Assembly: GCA_021029595.1 (NCBI GenBank)
Contig: JAJJOY010000001.1
Span: forward strand, 372,001-436,000
From: Hominenteromicrobium mulieris
Lineage (GTDB): Bacteria; Bacillota; Clostridia; Oscillospirales; Acutalibacteraceae
Length of the DNA stretch: 64,000 nt
Direction of reading: 5' to 3'
The translations under genes and the position numbers were made by a program. Position 1 is the first letter of the stretch; the number at the start of each line of letters is the position of its first letter. The notes beneath the pieces were generated by a model. It was not told where the DNA came from. It made no database searches and worked only from the letters and a program-made list of their open reading frames with translations. This document shows positions 8,703 through 19,495 of the stretch, in pieces.

Positions 8703-8731
8703 ACTATAGCACAACATTCGACGAAAGTCAA
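8703..8731 (-). promoter_or_regulatory. uraA promoter
   Basis: Minus strand TTGACT (8731-8726), 17-base spacer, TATAGT (8708-8703). It lies downstream of the upp terminator. Confidence 0.85.
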
Positions 8732-8794
8732 CGTAATTCGCGCACTTGTGAATAGTTTGTGAATATTCATCAAAAAAAGGCAGCACAATACAGA

Positions 8795-8825
8795 AAAAGC
8801 TCTCCGAACCATGCGAAGAGCTTTT
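8795..8825 (-). terminator. Terminator after upp
   Basis: AAAAGCTCT (minus 8825-8817) pairs perfectly with AGAGCTTTT (8803-8795), and the minus strand continues TTTTTCTG. Confidence 0.85.
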
Positions 8826-8838
8826 ACGTTTACAAGGA

Positions 8839-9504
8839 TTACCGGTTTTTATTCGGTTTATAGCTGACTGTGCCGCACAGGCGATCGCCTGCGTCGCCGG
8901 CTGCGGTGGGAATGTAGCCGTTCTCGTTCAGCGGGCCGGGTGCGTAGTTTGCCGCGTAGATTTTGACATCCGGGTGCTTTTCATACAGCAGCTTGATGCC
9001 TACCTCGGACGCGAAAATGCACATGAACTTGATGTTCTTGCAGCCTGCGTCCTTTAAAAACTGGATAGCAGCATCTGCGCTGCCGCCTGTTGCAAGCGCC
9101 GGATCAACAACGACGACGGGGCCGTCTGCGGTATCGACCGGGAGCTTGAAGTAATACGTCATCGGCTTTAGGGTTTCCTCGTCGCGGTAAAGGCCGATGT
9201 GGCCGACCTTTGCCGTGGGCGAAAGCTCACGCAGGCCGTCTACCATGCCGAGGCCGGCGCGCAGAATCGGAACGATGGTGAAATCCTCTGCAAGCACCGG
9301 GGTAATGATCTTCTGCAGCGGCGCCTGGATCTCCACGTCCTTCGTTTTGAGCTCCTTGAGCGTTTCGTAGCCCATAAGCATGGCAAGCTCTTTGACGAGT
9401 TCGCTGAATTCCTTGGTGCCGGTGTTAACGTCGCACAAGTGGCTGACCTTGTGCTTGATGAGCGGGTGGTTGAAAACCGTAAGATTGGAAAGATATGCTT
9501 CCAT
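8839..9504 (-). CDS. upp: Uracil phosphoribosyltransferase
   Basis: 221 residues. The enzyme converts uracil and PRPP to UMP in pyrimidine salvage. The PRPP loop is VVVVDPALATGGSA, and the uracil-binding C-terminal segment YIPTAAGDAGDRLCGT is intact; PILRAGLGM is also typical. It diverges from pyrR, with promoters facing away from each other across about 160 bases, and lies upstream of the uracil permease, so uptake and salvage are grouped. Confidence 0.95.
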   Translation of the reverse strand: MEAYLSNLTVFNHPLIKHKVSHLCDVNTGTKEFSELVKELAMLMGYETLKELKTKDVEIQAPLQKIITPVLAEDFTIVPILRAGLGMVDGLRELSPTAKVGHIGLYRDEETLKPMTYYFKLPVDTADGPVVVVDPALATGGSADAAIQFLKDAGCKNIKFMCIFASEVGIKLLYEKHPDVKIYAANYAPGPLNENGYIPTAAGDAGDRLCGTVSYKPNKNR

Positions 9505-9565
9505 GTTTGACCTTCCTTAGTCCGTAAGACGGCGCACCGCCTTGTTTCGTTTATTTTCAAAGCAT

Positions 9566-9594
9566 ATCATAGCACACGCTTTGACAAAAATCAA
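9566..9594 (-). promoter_or_regulatory. upp promoter
   Basis: Minus strand TTGATT (9594-9589), 17-base spacer, TATGAT (9571-9566). Diverges from the pyrR promoter 17 bases away. Confidence 0.8.
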
Positions 9595-9610
9595 CCGAAA
9601 GAGACGCGTC

Positions 9611-9639
9611 TTGACGGAAAAGCGCCGAAATGCTACAAT
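9611..9639 (+). promoter_or_regulatory. pyrR promoter
   Basis: TTGACG (9611-9616), 17-base spacer, TACAAT (9634-9639), about 30 bases before the pyrR start. Confidence 0.85.
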
Positions 9640-9671
9640 AAATCAAAGAGTTTAAAAAAGGATTGACAAGC

Positions 9672-10244
9672 ATGCCTATGAAGCTGAAAGCCCAGCTGAT
9701 GGACGACGTTACCGTAAAGCGCGCTTTGACGCGGCTTTCTTATGAAATCATTGAAAAAAGCCGCGACCTCGAAAACGTGGTGCTCATCGGCATCAAAACG
9801 CGCGGTGTGCCGCTTGCGGAGCAGATTGCGGCGAACATTGAGACGCACACCGGTGTAAAGGTGCAAACCTGCACACTGGATATTACATTCTACCGTGACG
9901 ACCTGACAAAGCGGCACGACCTGCCGACTGTGAACACGCAGACGCTTCCGGTCGACCTCAACGACAAGGAAGTCATTTTGGTGGACGATGTGCTGTTTAC
10001 GGGCCGCACGGTGCGCGCGGCGATCGACGCGGTGTTCCGTTTCGGGCGGCCGGCGCGCATTCGGCTGGTCGTTTTGGTCGACCGCGGTCACCGCGAGCTG
10101 CCCATTCGCCCTGATTTTGTGGGCAAGAATATCCCCACCTCTCTACGCGAGATCATCGCCGTGCATTTGGAAGCTGTGGATGGCAAGACGAACGTGGAAA
10201 TCTACGAGCAGGACGAGAACGAACCGGAAATCTACGGACAATGA
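9672..10244 (+). CDS. pyrR: PyrR: pyrimidine attenuation regulator with UPRT activity
   Basis: 190 residues. PyrR binds pyr mRNA leaders when UMP/UTP is high and often retains weak uracil phosphoribosyltransferase activity. The PRPP motif VILVDDVLFTGRTVRAA, the TLDITFYRDD segment, LVVLVDRGHRELPIRPDFVGK and the NIPTS loop are all conserved. The ATG at 9672 has AAAGGA nine bases upstream; the longer frame from a TTG only overlaps that site. No pyr biosynthetic operon follows; DUF523 comes next after 42 bases. Confidence 0.95.
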   Translation: MPMKLKAQLMDDVTVKRALTRLSYEIIEKSRDLENVVLIGIKTRGVPLAEQIAANIETHTGVKVQTCTLDITFYRDDLTKRHDLPTVNTQTLPVDLNDKEVILVDDVLFTGRTVRAAIDAVFRFGRPARIRLVVLVDRGHRELPIRPDFVGKNIPTSLREIIAVHLEAVDGKTNVEIYEQDENEPEIYGQ

Positions 10245-10286
10245 CCCGCTTTTAGTGTAAAAATCGAATTAAAAGAAGGTATAAAC

Positions 10287-10721
10287 ATGGCTGTAATTTT
10301 GGCAAGCAGTTGCCTTTTAGGCTGCGAATGCCGCTATAAGGGCGACGGCTGCAAGTGCGATGCGCTCATTAAGCTTGCAGAAAGCAACACGATCATCGGC
10401 GTATGTCCCGAGCAGATGGGCGGTCTGCCCACGCCCCGCGACCCGGCGGAGCGGCAGGGTGACAAGGTGATCTCCTGTGCAGGCAAGGACGTGACGAAGG
10501 CGTACACAAAAGGCGCAGAGACGGCGCTGTACTTTGCGAAGCTGAACCACGTGGATTTTGCCGTGATGAAGGCGAAAAGTCCGTCCTGCGGCAAGGGACT
10601 CATTTACGATGGCACGTTTACGGGCAACAAGATTCCCGGCAACGGTGTAACCGTGGAGCTTCTGAACGCGAACGGCATCCCGGTGTTTACAGAGGACGAA
10701 TTGGATCAGCTGCCGCTGTAA
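10287..10721 (+). CDS. DUF523 family protein
   Basis: 144 residues. Conserved features are SSCLLGCECRYKG, CPEQMGGLPTPRDPAE and KAKSPSCGKG, with many cysteines (SCLLGCxC, SPSCG) that suggest a metal or thiol function. The family has no established reaction. It has a good AAGAAGG ribosome site and probably shares the pyrR transcript. A terminator follows at 10750-10777. Confidence 0.85.
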   Translation: MAVILASSCLLGCECRYKGDGCKCDALIKLAESNTIIGVCPEQMGGLPTPRDPAERQGDKVISCAGKDVTKAYTKGAETALYFAKLNHVDFAVMKAKSPSCGKGLIYDGTFTGNKIPGNGVTVELLNANGIPVFTEDELDQLPL

Positions 10722-10749
10722 AGCAAAATATCTTACCACAAAGAATTAG

Positions 10750-10777
10750 GCCTGCTGCGCTTTGCGGCGGGCTTTTT
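10750..10777 (+). terminator. Terminator of the pyrR-DUF523 transcript
   Basis: GCCTGCTGC (10750-10758) pairs with GCGGCGGGC (10764-10772), including G-U pairs, and TTTTT follows. Confidence 0.85.
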
Positions 10778-10793
10778 GCTTGAAGATATGAAG

Positions 10794-10835
10794 AAAAGCT
10801 GTACGTAAAGCAATAGAACTTTACGTACAGCTTTT
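10794..10835. terminator. Bidirectional hairpin between DUF523 and the M18 peptidase gene
   Basis: A perfect 17-bp inverted repeat with an 8-base loop: AAAAGCTGTACGTAAAG (10794-10810) against CTTTACGTACAGCTTTT (10819-10835). A T run flanks it on each strand. It probably ends the minus-strand prfA operon and backs up the plus-strand terminator. Confidence 0.8.
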
Positions 10836-10869
10836 TGAAATTTTATGTAATGCTATTTTGCTTTACAGA

Positions 10870-12282
10870 TTACTTCTCGTCGAAGAACGACTTGAAGCCC
10901 TTGTAGGCCATGTAGACGTCGAGCTTGGAGACAACCTCAAACGGTGCGTGCATGGAAAGCACCGGCACACCGATGTCGAGCACGTCGACATTGAGATTCG
11001 CGATGAACTTTGCGACCGTGCCGCCGCCGCCCTGATCGACCTTGCCGAGCTCGCCGATCTGCCAAAGCACGCCTGCATCGTCAAACGTGCGGCGGATTTT
11101 GGCGACGAACTCTGCGTTCGCGTCGGACGTACCGCCCTTGCCGTGTGCGCCGGTGTACTTGGCTATGCCCAGACCTCCGTTGATGTAGGTGGAGTTCTGT
11201 GCCTCGTAAGCGGAAGCATAATGCGGATCATATGCCGCGGTGACGTCGGCGGAAATGCAGGTGGACTTGGAGAGCACGTGGCGCGGCTCTTCACCCTCTG
11301 CCTGCGCGAGGTCAGCGATGAAGTAACGCATGTACTCGGAGTTGAGGCCCGTGTTGCCGTCGCTGCCGGTCTCTTCCTTATCGGTGAGCACAGTGACGAC
11401 GGTCTGCACCGGGTTCTTGCAGTTGAGGATAGCTTCAAGTGCCGGGTATGCGCAGACGCGGTCATCGTGGCCGTAAGCGCCGACGAGGCTGCGGTCAAAG
11501 CCGATATCCACCGCCTTGAACGCCGGGACGAACTCGATCTCTGCGGAGATGAGGTCGGCTTCTACGATGCCGTACTTCTCGTTTAAGAGACGCATGATGT
11601 TCAGCTTATATGCATCCTTAGCCTCCTCGTCGCGAACCGGGCGGCTGCCGATGAGGATGTTAAGGTCTTCGCCTGTAAAGGCAGTACCCAGCGGCTTTGT
11701 AGCCTGATCCTGACCGAGGTGCGGCAAAATATCTGTGATGGTGAACTGCGGATCGCCCGCTTCTTCACCGATGCAGACCTTGATGACCGTGCCGTCGCTC
11801 TTCACGACAACGCCGTGCATGGCGAGCGGAATCGCCGTCCACTGGTACTTTTTGATGCCGCCGTAGTAGTGCGTTTTGAGGTACGCCATCTCGGAGGATT
11901 CATAAAGCGGGATGGGCTTTAAGTCGAGACGCGGGTTATCGATGTGTGCTGCGGCAATGCGAACGCCGTTTTTGCAGCCCTCTTTACCCATGATAGCAAG
12001 GCAAATTGCTTTACCGCGATTGTTGTAATACACTTTGTCGCCCGCCGCATACTTGTGCTTCGGGTCGAACGGCACAAAGCCGTGCTTTTCTGCAGCCGCG
12101 ACCGCGTACTCAACGGATTCGCGCTCGGTTTTGGCGCTGTTTAAAAATGCCTTGTAGCCTTCGCAGAACTTATCTGCTTTTTCGATCTTCTCATCTGTGA
12201 CCTTGAAAAAGCCGTTCTTGCGCGGGTTGAGGAGCATTTCGGACAGCTCTTTTGCGGATTTTTCCGCTGCTTTTTTAGCCAT
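10870..12282 (-). CDS. M18 family zinc aminopeptidase
   Basis: 470 residues. M18 di-zinc aminopeptidases are cytosolic and prefer acidic or hydrophobic N-terminal residues. Metal and catalytic motifs are visible: AAHIDNPRLDLKP (zinc His), DKEETGSDGNTG (catalytic and ligand Glu), SADVTAAYDPHY and a late SMHAPFEVVSK (zinc His). The start is the ATG at 12282 with GGGGGA upstream; it overlaps the stop of the transglycosylase gene (ATGGCTAA), so translation is probably coupled. It is the last gene of the prfA operon. Confidence 0.92.
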   Translation of the reverse strand: MAKKAAEKSAKELSEMLLNPRKNGFFKVTDEKIEKADKFCEGYKAFLNSAKTERESVEYAVAAAEKHGFVPFDPKHKYAAGDKVYYNNRGKAICLAIMGKEGCKNGVRIAAAHIDNPRLDLKPIPLYESSEMAYLKTHYYGGIKKYQWTAIPLAMHGVVVKSDGTVIKVCIGEEAGDPQFTITDILPHLGQDQATKPLGTAFTGEDLNILIGSRPVRDEEAKDAYKLNIMRLLNEKYGIVEADLISAEIEFVPAFKAVDIGFDRSLVGAYGHDDRVCAYPALEAILNCKNPVQTVVTVLTDKEETGSDGNTGLNSEYMRYFIADLAQAEGEEPRHVLSKSTCISADVTAAYDPHYASAYEAQNSTYINGGLGIAKYTGAHGKGGTSDANAEFVAKIRRTFDDAGVLWQIGELGKVDQGGGGTVAKFIANLNVDVLDIGVPVLSMHAPFEVVSKLDVYMAYKGFKSFFDEK

Positions 12283-12883
12283 TTTCAATTCCCCCATACA
12301 ATTTTTCGTAAGTTTCTTTATACTGAAGGACTTTCTGGACGTAAAGACGCGTTTCTTCAAACGGAATTTCTTTTAAGGTCACTCCGTCTTCGGAATATGC
12401 GGGGTCCGAAAGCCACGACGTAACGTTTCCCATGCCTGCATTGTAGGCGCAGACCGCTGTGGCGAGGTTGTCGTACTCGTTTAAAAGCACGCGCAGCAGC
12501 GCACAGCCGTATCTGATGCTGATTTCGGGGTCGAGCAAAGCGCTTGCGTCATATTCCCCGCCGATATGCGTTTGCATCCAGTCAAACGTCTCGGGCATCA
12601 TCTGCATAAGCCCGAGCGCGCCGACCGGGGACTCTGCCTCGGGGTCGAAATCGCTTTCCGCCTTGATGACGGCATAGACAAGGCTTTGCGGCAAGTCGTA
12701 CTCCTTCGCTTCTTTTTTGACGATGGATTCGTACTTGCGCGGGTAAAGCATGTGGTCTACATCGGGATGCAGCCTTTGCACCGCGAAAACAACGAGCACG
12801 GCAGCTGCAATGCCGGCGATAAGAATCCATGGCCACAAGGGCTTCTTTTTGGACTTTTTTAAATGTTTGCTTCTCTTATTCAA
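12275..12883 (-). CDS. Membrane-anchored lytic transglycosylase (SLT domain)
   Basis: 202 residues. A Lys-rich start, one membrane segment (about residues 17-36) and an SLT/goose-lysozyme-type domain. The catalytic Glu is in AVIKAESDFDPEAES, followed by the GALGLMQMMPET motif and YNAGMGNV. Such enzymes cleave peptidoglycan glycan strands, giving 1,6-anhydro ends. The start is an unusual TTG at 12883 whose first bases overlap the upstream stop (TTGA), so translation is probably coupled to the preceding gene. Confidence 0.92.
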   Translation of the reverse strand: MNKRSKHLKKSKKKPLWPWILIAGIAAAVLVVFAVQRLHPDVDHMLYPRKYESIVKKEAKEYDLPQSLVYAVIKAESDFDPEAESPVGALGLMQMMPETFDWMQTHIGGEYDASALLDPEISIRYGCALLRVLLNEYDNLATAVCAYNAGMGNVTSWLSDPAYSEDGVTLKEIPFEETRLYVQKVLQYKETYEKLYGGIENG

Positions 12884-14505
12884 TCGGATTCACCGGGGTG
12901 TGCGCAGCCGAGCGCTGCGAGCATATTATCCATATTGTCCGCCGAAACAGCGACGGTGTTATCGAGTGTGTAATCGGAGCGATCGATGTAAAAATCGTCG
13001 CTCTGTTGGGCGTGCATGCGCGTCAGGGCCTCCTGCTCCGTGAGACCGTCGCGGCGGCAGATGCGCCCAAGGCGCACGGTTTCATCCGCAAGAACGGAGA
13101 CCACGCGGCGGCAAAGGCGATCCGCACCGGCTTCAAACAGCGTCGGAGCGTCGAGCACGATGACCTTTGCATCTTTATATGCGGCAATCTCCTTTTTGAG
13201 ACGCGCTAAGATCACGGGATGCGTGATGGCGTTCAGCTTCGTCTTGCCCTCTTCGCTTGCAAACGCGAGGTTTGCGAGACGGCGGCGGTCTAACGTGCCG
13301 TCTTCTTTTATAATAGCACGGCCGAACGCATTTTGCAACTCCGTAAGACATGTTCCTGCATAAAGAGACGGATCGTGCGTAACGGCGTCGCAGTCGATGA
13401 TGACGCAGCCGCGCGCCTTAAGCTGCTTTGCGACCGTCGATTTGCCCGCGCCGGTCTGGCCCGTAAGGCCGATGACGAGCTGCTCGTTCGGCGTTACGAT
13501 GCGGAACGCACAAGCGCGAATGAGACGGTTATAAACCGCAAGGCCTACGCCGCTTTTGCGCGGCATACGGGCGTAAACGGTCTTTGCGCCGATCTCATCG
13601 AGGTGATGGAGCGACGTGAAAAGCCCGTGCGCCTGCGAAAGGGAATCTGCGGCGCTGCCGTAGGGCACGCACCGGTTTTTGAGGTACGGCACGTCTTCGT
13701 TAAAGCAAAGTGCAGCTGCTTCGGAGTGCGTATGCAAAAACGCGGCGTAGTCTTCGGCGGAAGCGTCCACCATGTAGACATCCGCTTTCGGCGCGTAGTG
13801 CTTGTATTTCATGCCGGGCGAGGCGACCTTGGCGTTTTCCGCGGGCTTTTCCAGCACGGCGCGGTCCACGTCTACCCTGCCGAGCACGCGGCGCAGCTGC
13901 TCCACGGAAATGCCGCCCGGGCGCAGCACACGCGGTATCTCGGTGACGACGGTGATAACGGTGGACTCCACGCCGACCTCGCAGTCGCCGCCGTTCACGA
14001 TGCCGTCTACGCGGCCCATGAGATCATCGCACACATGCGGGAACGATGTGGGGCTGGGCAGACCGGAGAGATTCGCGGACGGCGCGGCAAGCGGCACGCC
14101 TGCGGCGTTAATGATCGCCCGCGCGGTGGGATCGGACGGCATGCGGACGGCAACCGTATCGAGACCGCCGGTCGTCTGCATCGGCACAAGCGGCGATTTT
14201 TTCATGATGATGGTAAGCGGGCCCGGCCAAAAGGCATCTGCAAGCTTTTTGGCGGCTTCGGGAATCTCTTCGACAAGCGCAGGCAATTCTTTGATATCCG
14301 CGATATGCACGATGAGCGGATTATCCGACGGGCGACCCTTCACTTTGTAGATCTGTGCGGAGACGGTAGGGTCCAGCGCATTGCCGGCGAGGCCGTAGAC
14401 GGTCTCTGTGGGGATGGCGACAAGACCGCCGCGGCGCAGAATCTTCCCCGCTTCTTTTATATCCTGTTCGTTTTTTTCATCCAATAATCGCGTATCCATG
14501 TTCAT
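12880..14505 (-). CDS. Fusion: threonylcarbamoyl-AMP synthase (Sua5/TsaC) plus dephospho-CoA kinase (CoaE)
   Basis: 541 residues in one uninterrupted frame. Residues 1 to about 340 are a full Sua5: [34 protein letters not shown] and [13 protein letters not shown] form the YrdC domain, and [10 protein letters not shown] starts the Sua5 C-terminal domain. From about residue 342, [18 protein letters not shown] is the Walker A of CoaE, then CDAVTHD and [11 protein letters not shown]. The first half activates threonine for tRNA t6A; the second phosphorylates dephospho-CoA. The start overlaps the prfA stop (ATGA at 14505-14502) and the end overlaps the transglycosylase start. The two activities are unrelated, so the fusion may simply fix co-expression. 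Confidence 0.93.
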   Translation of the reverse strand: MNMDTRLLDEKNEQDIKEAGKILRRGGLVAIPTETVYGLAGNALDPTVSAQIYKVKGRPSDNPLIVHIADIKELPALVEEIPEAAKKLADAFWPGPLTIIMKKSPLVPMQTTGGLDTVAVRMPSDPTARAIINAAGVPLAAPSANLSGLPSPTSFPHVCDDLMGRVDGIVNGGDCEVGVESTVITVVTEIPRVLRPGGISVEQLRRVLGRVDVDRAVLEKPAENAKVASPGMKYKHYAPKADVYMVDASAEDYAAFLHTHSEAAALCFNEDVPYLKNRCVPYGSAADSLSQAHGLFTSLHHLDEIGAKTVYARMPRKSGVGLAVYNRLIRACAFRIVTPNEQLVIGLTGQTGAGKSTVAKQLKARGCVIIDCDAVTHDPSLYAGTCLTELQNAFGRAIIKEDGTLDRRRLANLAFASEEGKTKLNAITHPVILARLKKEIAAYKDAKVIVLDAPTLFEAGADRLCRRVVSVLADETVRLGRICRRDGLTEQEALTRMHAQQSDDFYIDRSDYTLDNTVAVSADNMDNMLAALGCAHPGESD

Positions 14506-15581
14506 CCGTTCTCCATGCTCTCTTTTAATTTTTCGGCGCGGTCTGCGGCGATGAGTGCGTCAATGATTTCATCGAGGTCACCGTTTAAGACGTCGAACAG
14601 GCGGTAGATTGTCAGGCCTATGCGGTGATCGGTCACGCGCAGCTGCGGGTAGTTGTAGGTACGGATGCGCTCCGAACGGTCGCCGGTGCCGACCTGACTT
14701 TTGCGGTTTGCGGCAATCTCGGCGTTTTGCGCCGCCACCTTAGCGTCTAACAGTCGGGCACGCAGGACGCGCAGGGCTTTATCTTTGTTTTTGTACTGGC
14801 TGCGCTCGTCCTGACACTCGACGACCGTGCCGGTGGGCAGGTGCGTAACACGGATGGCAGACGACGTTTTGTTGATGTGCTGCCCGCCCGCGCCGCTGGA
14901 GCGGAATGTATCAATCTTTAAATCTTTCGGGTCGATCTCGAGCTCGACCTCATCGGCTTCCGGCAAAACGGCGACCGTAGCGGTGCTTGTGTGGATGCGG
15001 CCCTGCGTTTCCGTTTCCGGCACGCGCTGCACGCGGTGCACGCCGCTTTCAAATTTTAATCTGGAATACGCGCCGTCACCGTCGATTGTGAAGCTGACTT
15101 CCTTAAAGCCGCCAAGCTCCGTTTCATTCAGGCTGACGATCTCCGTTTTCCAGCCGCGCTTTTCGGCGTACATGTTGTACATGCGGTAAAGGTTATAGGC
15201 GAACAGTGCCGCTTCCTCGCCGCCTGCGCCGCCGCGGATTTCCACGATAACACTGCGGTCGTCGTTGGGGTCGCGAGGCAATAATAAAATTTTGAGTTCT
15301 TCCGAGATGCTTTCGATATCGCTTTTGGCGGCGCTCATCTCGTCGCTCGCCATTTGGCGCAGCTCTTTATCGGCTTCGGAGTCGTTTAAAATCGCTTCGG
15401 CATCCTCGAGCGATGCTTCGGCCTTTTTTAAGGCGCGGTATTTCTCCACGATGGGTTCGATTTCTTTGTGCTCCTTCATGAGGTCGCGGTAGAGATTGCG
15501 GTCTGCCGCAACGGCGGGATCATAGAGCTTCATATTAAGCTCTTCATATCGGTTTTCAAAAACCGAGAGATTTTCAAACAT
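14502..15581 (-). CDS. prfA: Peptide chain release factor 1
   Basis: 359 residues, standard RF1 length. The GGQ catalytic motif is in [17 protein letters not shown], the codon-recognition region includes [14 protein letters not shown], and the domain-1 helices are complete. RF1 terminates at UAA and UAG. The usual companion prmC, the GGQ methyltransferase gene, is missing here; the next gene is the Sua5-CoaE fusion, which overlaps by four bases. Confidence 0.97.
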   Translation of the reverse strand: MFENLSVFENRYEELNMKLYDPAVAADRNLYRDLMKEHKEIEPIVEKYRALKKAEASLEDAEAILNDSEADKELRQMASDEMSAAKSDIESISEELKILLLPRDPNDDRSVIVEIRGGAGGEEAALFAYNLYRMYNMYAEKRGWKTEIVSLNETELGGFKEVSFTIDGDGAYSRLKFESGVHRVQRVPETETQGRIHTSTATVAVLPEADEVELEIDPKDLKIDTFRSSGAGGQHINKTSSAIRVTHLPTGTVVECQDERSQYKNKDKALRVLRARLLDAKVAAQNAEIAANRKSQVGTGDRSERIRTYNYPQLRVTDHRIGLTIYRLFDVLNGDLDEIIDALIAADRAEKLKESMENG

Positions 15582-15631
15582 AGCAAAGCTTCCTTTCAGA
15601 CAGATAGTAAAATGAAACGGTCTGAGAGGCG

Positions 15632-15829
15632 CTACTGCTCGCTGCCGGCACTTTCGCGCACGATCTTGCGAATGTTCTTTTCACACTTGTGGCGGGGCAC
15701 CATGACTTCTCTGCCGCAGCCGGTGCAGCGGATTTTAAAATCCGCGCCGATGCGCAGCACTTCAAACACGTTTGTCCCGCAGGGGTGCGGCTTTTTCATT
15801 TGTAATTTGTCGCCTACCCGAACATCCAT
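15632..15829 (-). CDS. DUF951 family small protein
   Basis: 65 residues beginning [24 protein letters not shown] and CTGCGREV supply cysteines that could bind metal. The family is common in Firmicutes and uncharacterised. The ATG at 15829 has AAAGGAGG just upstream; the longer frame is not conserved. It sits 50 bases before prfA and probably opens that operon. Confidence 0.85.
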   Translation of the reverse strand: MDVRVGDKLQMKKPHPCGTNVFEVLRIGADFKIRCTGCGREVMVPRHKCEKNIRKIVRESAGSEQ

Positions 15830-15912
15830 GGTACAGCCTCCTTTATCGTGTATTGGGCGCGAATGCTCCCTTGAAAATTCAGTATAGCACAATGCTGTAT
15901 TGATGTCAAAGC

Positions 15913-15955
15913 AAAAGACCGCCTGCGCGGGACTTTCCCTTGCAGACGGCCTTTT
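15913..15955 (-). terminator. Terminator after bioY
   Basis: An imperfect stem of AAAAGGCCGTCTGC with GCAGGCGGTCTTTT (minus strand) around a 15-base loop, followed by TTTTGC. It could also act on plus-strand transcripts. Confidence 0.6.
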
Positions 15956-15993
15956 CGGTTTCTATTTTATTCCAAACGCTTTGTGAAACGCTT

Positions 15994-16545
15994 TTACGCT
16001 GCGATGTGAATGCCGCTCTTCTTCAGCGCGAAACTGAGAGCAGTCGCTACGCCGTAAGCCGCCGCAACGGAGACGATGTCCTTGACGAGATACGGCACGG
16101 AGGCCACAAGGAACGCCGCCCACGGGCCGTTGCCGGAGATAATGCCGAACTGAATCGTGCCGCACAGATGGCAAGCCGCAAGACCCGCAACACCGAGTAC
16201 AATGGCGAGCACACGGTGCGGCATTTTTGTGCCGAGACCGCACAGCGCAGCCATGGGCAGAAAGCCGTAGATGTAGCCGCCCGCGAGACCGACAAGCGAA
16301 CCGAAGCCGCCGGAGAAGTTTGCAAACACCGGCAGACCGACAGCGCCGAGCACGATATAGACGAGCACGGCGAGCGTGCCGCGCTTACAGCCGAGTGCAT
16401 AGCCGCACAGGGCGACCGCGAAGGTCTGTAAGGTGACCGGGATGCCGCTCGGCAGCGGGAACGAAATCTGTGACAAAACGGCGAGCACGGCGGCGAATAC
16501 GCCGACCATGACGATATTGGTGATTTTCTCTCTGTTGCTGTTCAT
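15994..16545 (-). CDS. bioY: Biotin transporter substrate-binding protein BioY
   Basis: 183 residues, about six membrane segments. BioY hallmarks are present: GVFAAVLAVLSQISFPLPSG, PVTLQTFAVALCGYALG, and FANFSGGFGSLVGLAGGYIYGF. It is the S-component of an ECF biotin importer; no ECF energising genes (A, A', T) are in the window. It follows birA by 44 bases, so biotin uptake and its ligase/regulator form one transcript. Confidence 0.93.
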   Translation of the reverse strand: MNSNREKITNIVMVGVFAAVLAVLSQISFPLPSGIPVTLQTFAVALCGYALGCKRGTLAVLVYIVLGAVGLPVFANFSGGFGSLVGLAGGYIYGFLPMAALCGLGTKMPHRVLAIVLGVAGLAACHLCGTIQFGIISGNGPWAAFLVASVPYLVKDIVSVAAAYGVATALSFALKKSGIHIAA

Positions 16546-16589
16546 GTTATTTACCCCTATTCATTTCGGAATACGGCACACTAAGCAGT

Positions 16590-17585
16590 TTATTCGGCTT
16601 TTGGGTTTGCAAAGCCCTTGTGGATCTGCACCTCGCCTGCGGAAAACGCGCGCTCCTCGCCGCTATCGAGACGGACGAGCAGGTGCGCTTCGTCGCTGAT
16701 ACCGGTGACGACACCGCGGTACGTCTCCTCCCCGAGCGAGAACGTGATGGCGCGGCCGGTGAGAAACGAATGGCTGCGGTACGATTCGATGAACGCGTTC
16801 GAGCCGAGGTTCTTATACAGCGCGAAAAAGCGGCTGATGACGGCAGCCGAAATGCGGCTGCGCATCTCCACGGGGCACGGGCCGTCGAAAATAGCACCGG
16901 CGATGGAGCGAATCTCCTCCGGGAAGCCCTCTTCCGGCACAGCGATGTTGATGCCGATGCCGAGCACGGCCCAGTTGAGACCGCCGTTTTCAAAATCAAC
17001 GGAAGCTTCCGTTAAAATGCCGCAGACCTTTTTCTCGTTGAGGTAAACGTCGTTCACCCATTTGATTTGCGGGTTCAGCCCCGTGACCTGCTCAATGGCT
17101 TCGCACACGGCGACCGCTGCGGTAGTCGTGATGAAAAGCGATTTTTCAGCGGTGCAGTGCGGGCGGAGCAGCAGGCTGAAATAAATACCTGTACCCGGCG
17201 GCGACGTGAAGTGCCGACCGAGCCTGCCCTTGCCTGCCGTCTGCGATTCCGCAATGAGCACGGTGCCCTCCGGCGCGCCCTGCTCCGCCTGTGCCTTTAA
17301 AAGCGTATTGGTGGAAGTGACTTCGGTCTGCACCTGCAAGTAAACCGGCATATCGGTATCGAGGAACCGTGAGACACTCTGCACGGTGAGCACATCGCTT
17401 TCCGGCGCCAGCGTGTAGCCGCGTTTTGGCACGGCGCGAATTTTATGGCCGGCTTCTTCAAGCTTTTGGATGGCTTTCCACACGGCATTGCGGGAAACGC
17501 CGAGCGACGACGCAAGCTGCTCGCCGGAGAGGTATTCTCCGCGATTTTTTTCAAGCGCGTCTAAAACTGCATCTTGTATGCGCAT
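16590..17585 (-). CDS. birA: Biotin-protein ligase and biotin repressor
   Basis: 331 residues. An N-terminal helix-turn-helix (residues about 18-60, LASSLGVSRNAVWKAIQKLEEAGH) makes this the regulatory, group II type. The catalytic core shows TSTNTLLKAQ, the AESQTAGKGRLGRHF biotin/ATP loop and KWVNDVYLNEKKVCGIL. It attaches biotin to carboxylases and should repress biotin genes. The ATG at 17585 has AAGGAAA upstream. A promoter (TTGACG 17658-17653, 17-base spacer, TAAACT 17635-17630) precedes it; I could not find a clear palindromic BirA operator. Confidence 0.93.
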   Translation of the reverse strand: MRIQDAVLDALEKNRGEYLSGEQLASSLGVSRNAVWKAIQKLEEAGHKIRAVPKRGYTLAPESDVLTVQSVSRFLDTDMPVYLQVQTEVTSTNTLLKAQAEQGAPEGTVLIAESQTAGKGRLGRHFTSPPGTGIYFSLLLRPHCTAEKSLFITTTAAVAVCEAIEQVTGLNPQIKWVNDVYLNEKKVCGILTEASVDFENGGLNWAVLGIGINIAVPEEGFPEEIRSIAGAIFDGPCPVEMRSRISAAVISRFFALYKNLGSNAFIESYRSHSFLTGRAITFSLGEETYRGVVTGISDEAHLLVRLDSGEERAFSAGEVQIHKGFANPKAE

Positions 17586-17712
17586 AAATTTCCTTTCCGG
17601 CAAAACCGGCAGCGAAAATTTCGTCTACCAGTTTACCACACACAAAGCGTTTCGTCAACCTAAAATTAAAATTAAGGTGACGAATGACAAAACACCGATT
17701 GAATGGAACAAC

Positions 17713-17750
17713 AAAAGCCCGCACAGCGCATGGTTTTGCACTGTGCGGAC
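17713..17750 (-). terminator. Terminator after glnS
   Basis: Minus strand CCGCACAG and CTGTGCGG pair around a 14-base loop, followed by GCTTTTGTTGTTCC. Confidence 0.8.
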
Positions 17751-17760
17751 AACTATTCCA

Positions 17761-19452
<1,692 letters not shown>

Positions 19453-19495
19453 AATTTGTCCATACCTTTCCTAATATCAGGTTTTTCCTCTTGCT

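Noticed and set aside
8485-8731. Purine or PyrR-type riboswitch/leader before uraA
   Set aside because: The conserved purine-riboswitch core and the PyrR-binding loop consensus were looked for and not found; only the terminator and unnamed hairpins are supported.
17604-17660. BirA operator at the birA promoter
   Set aside because: Only loose GTAAAC-type half-sites; no convincing inverted repeat.
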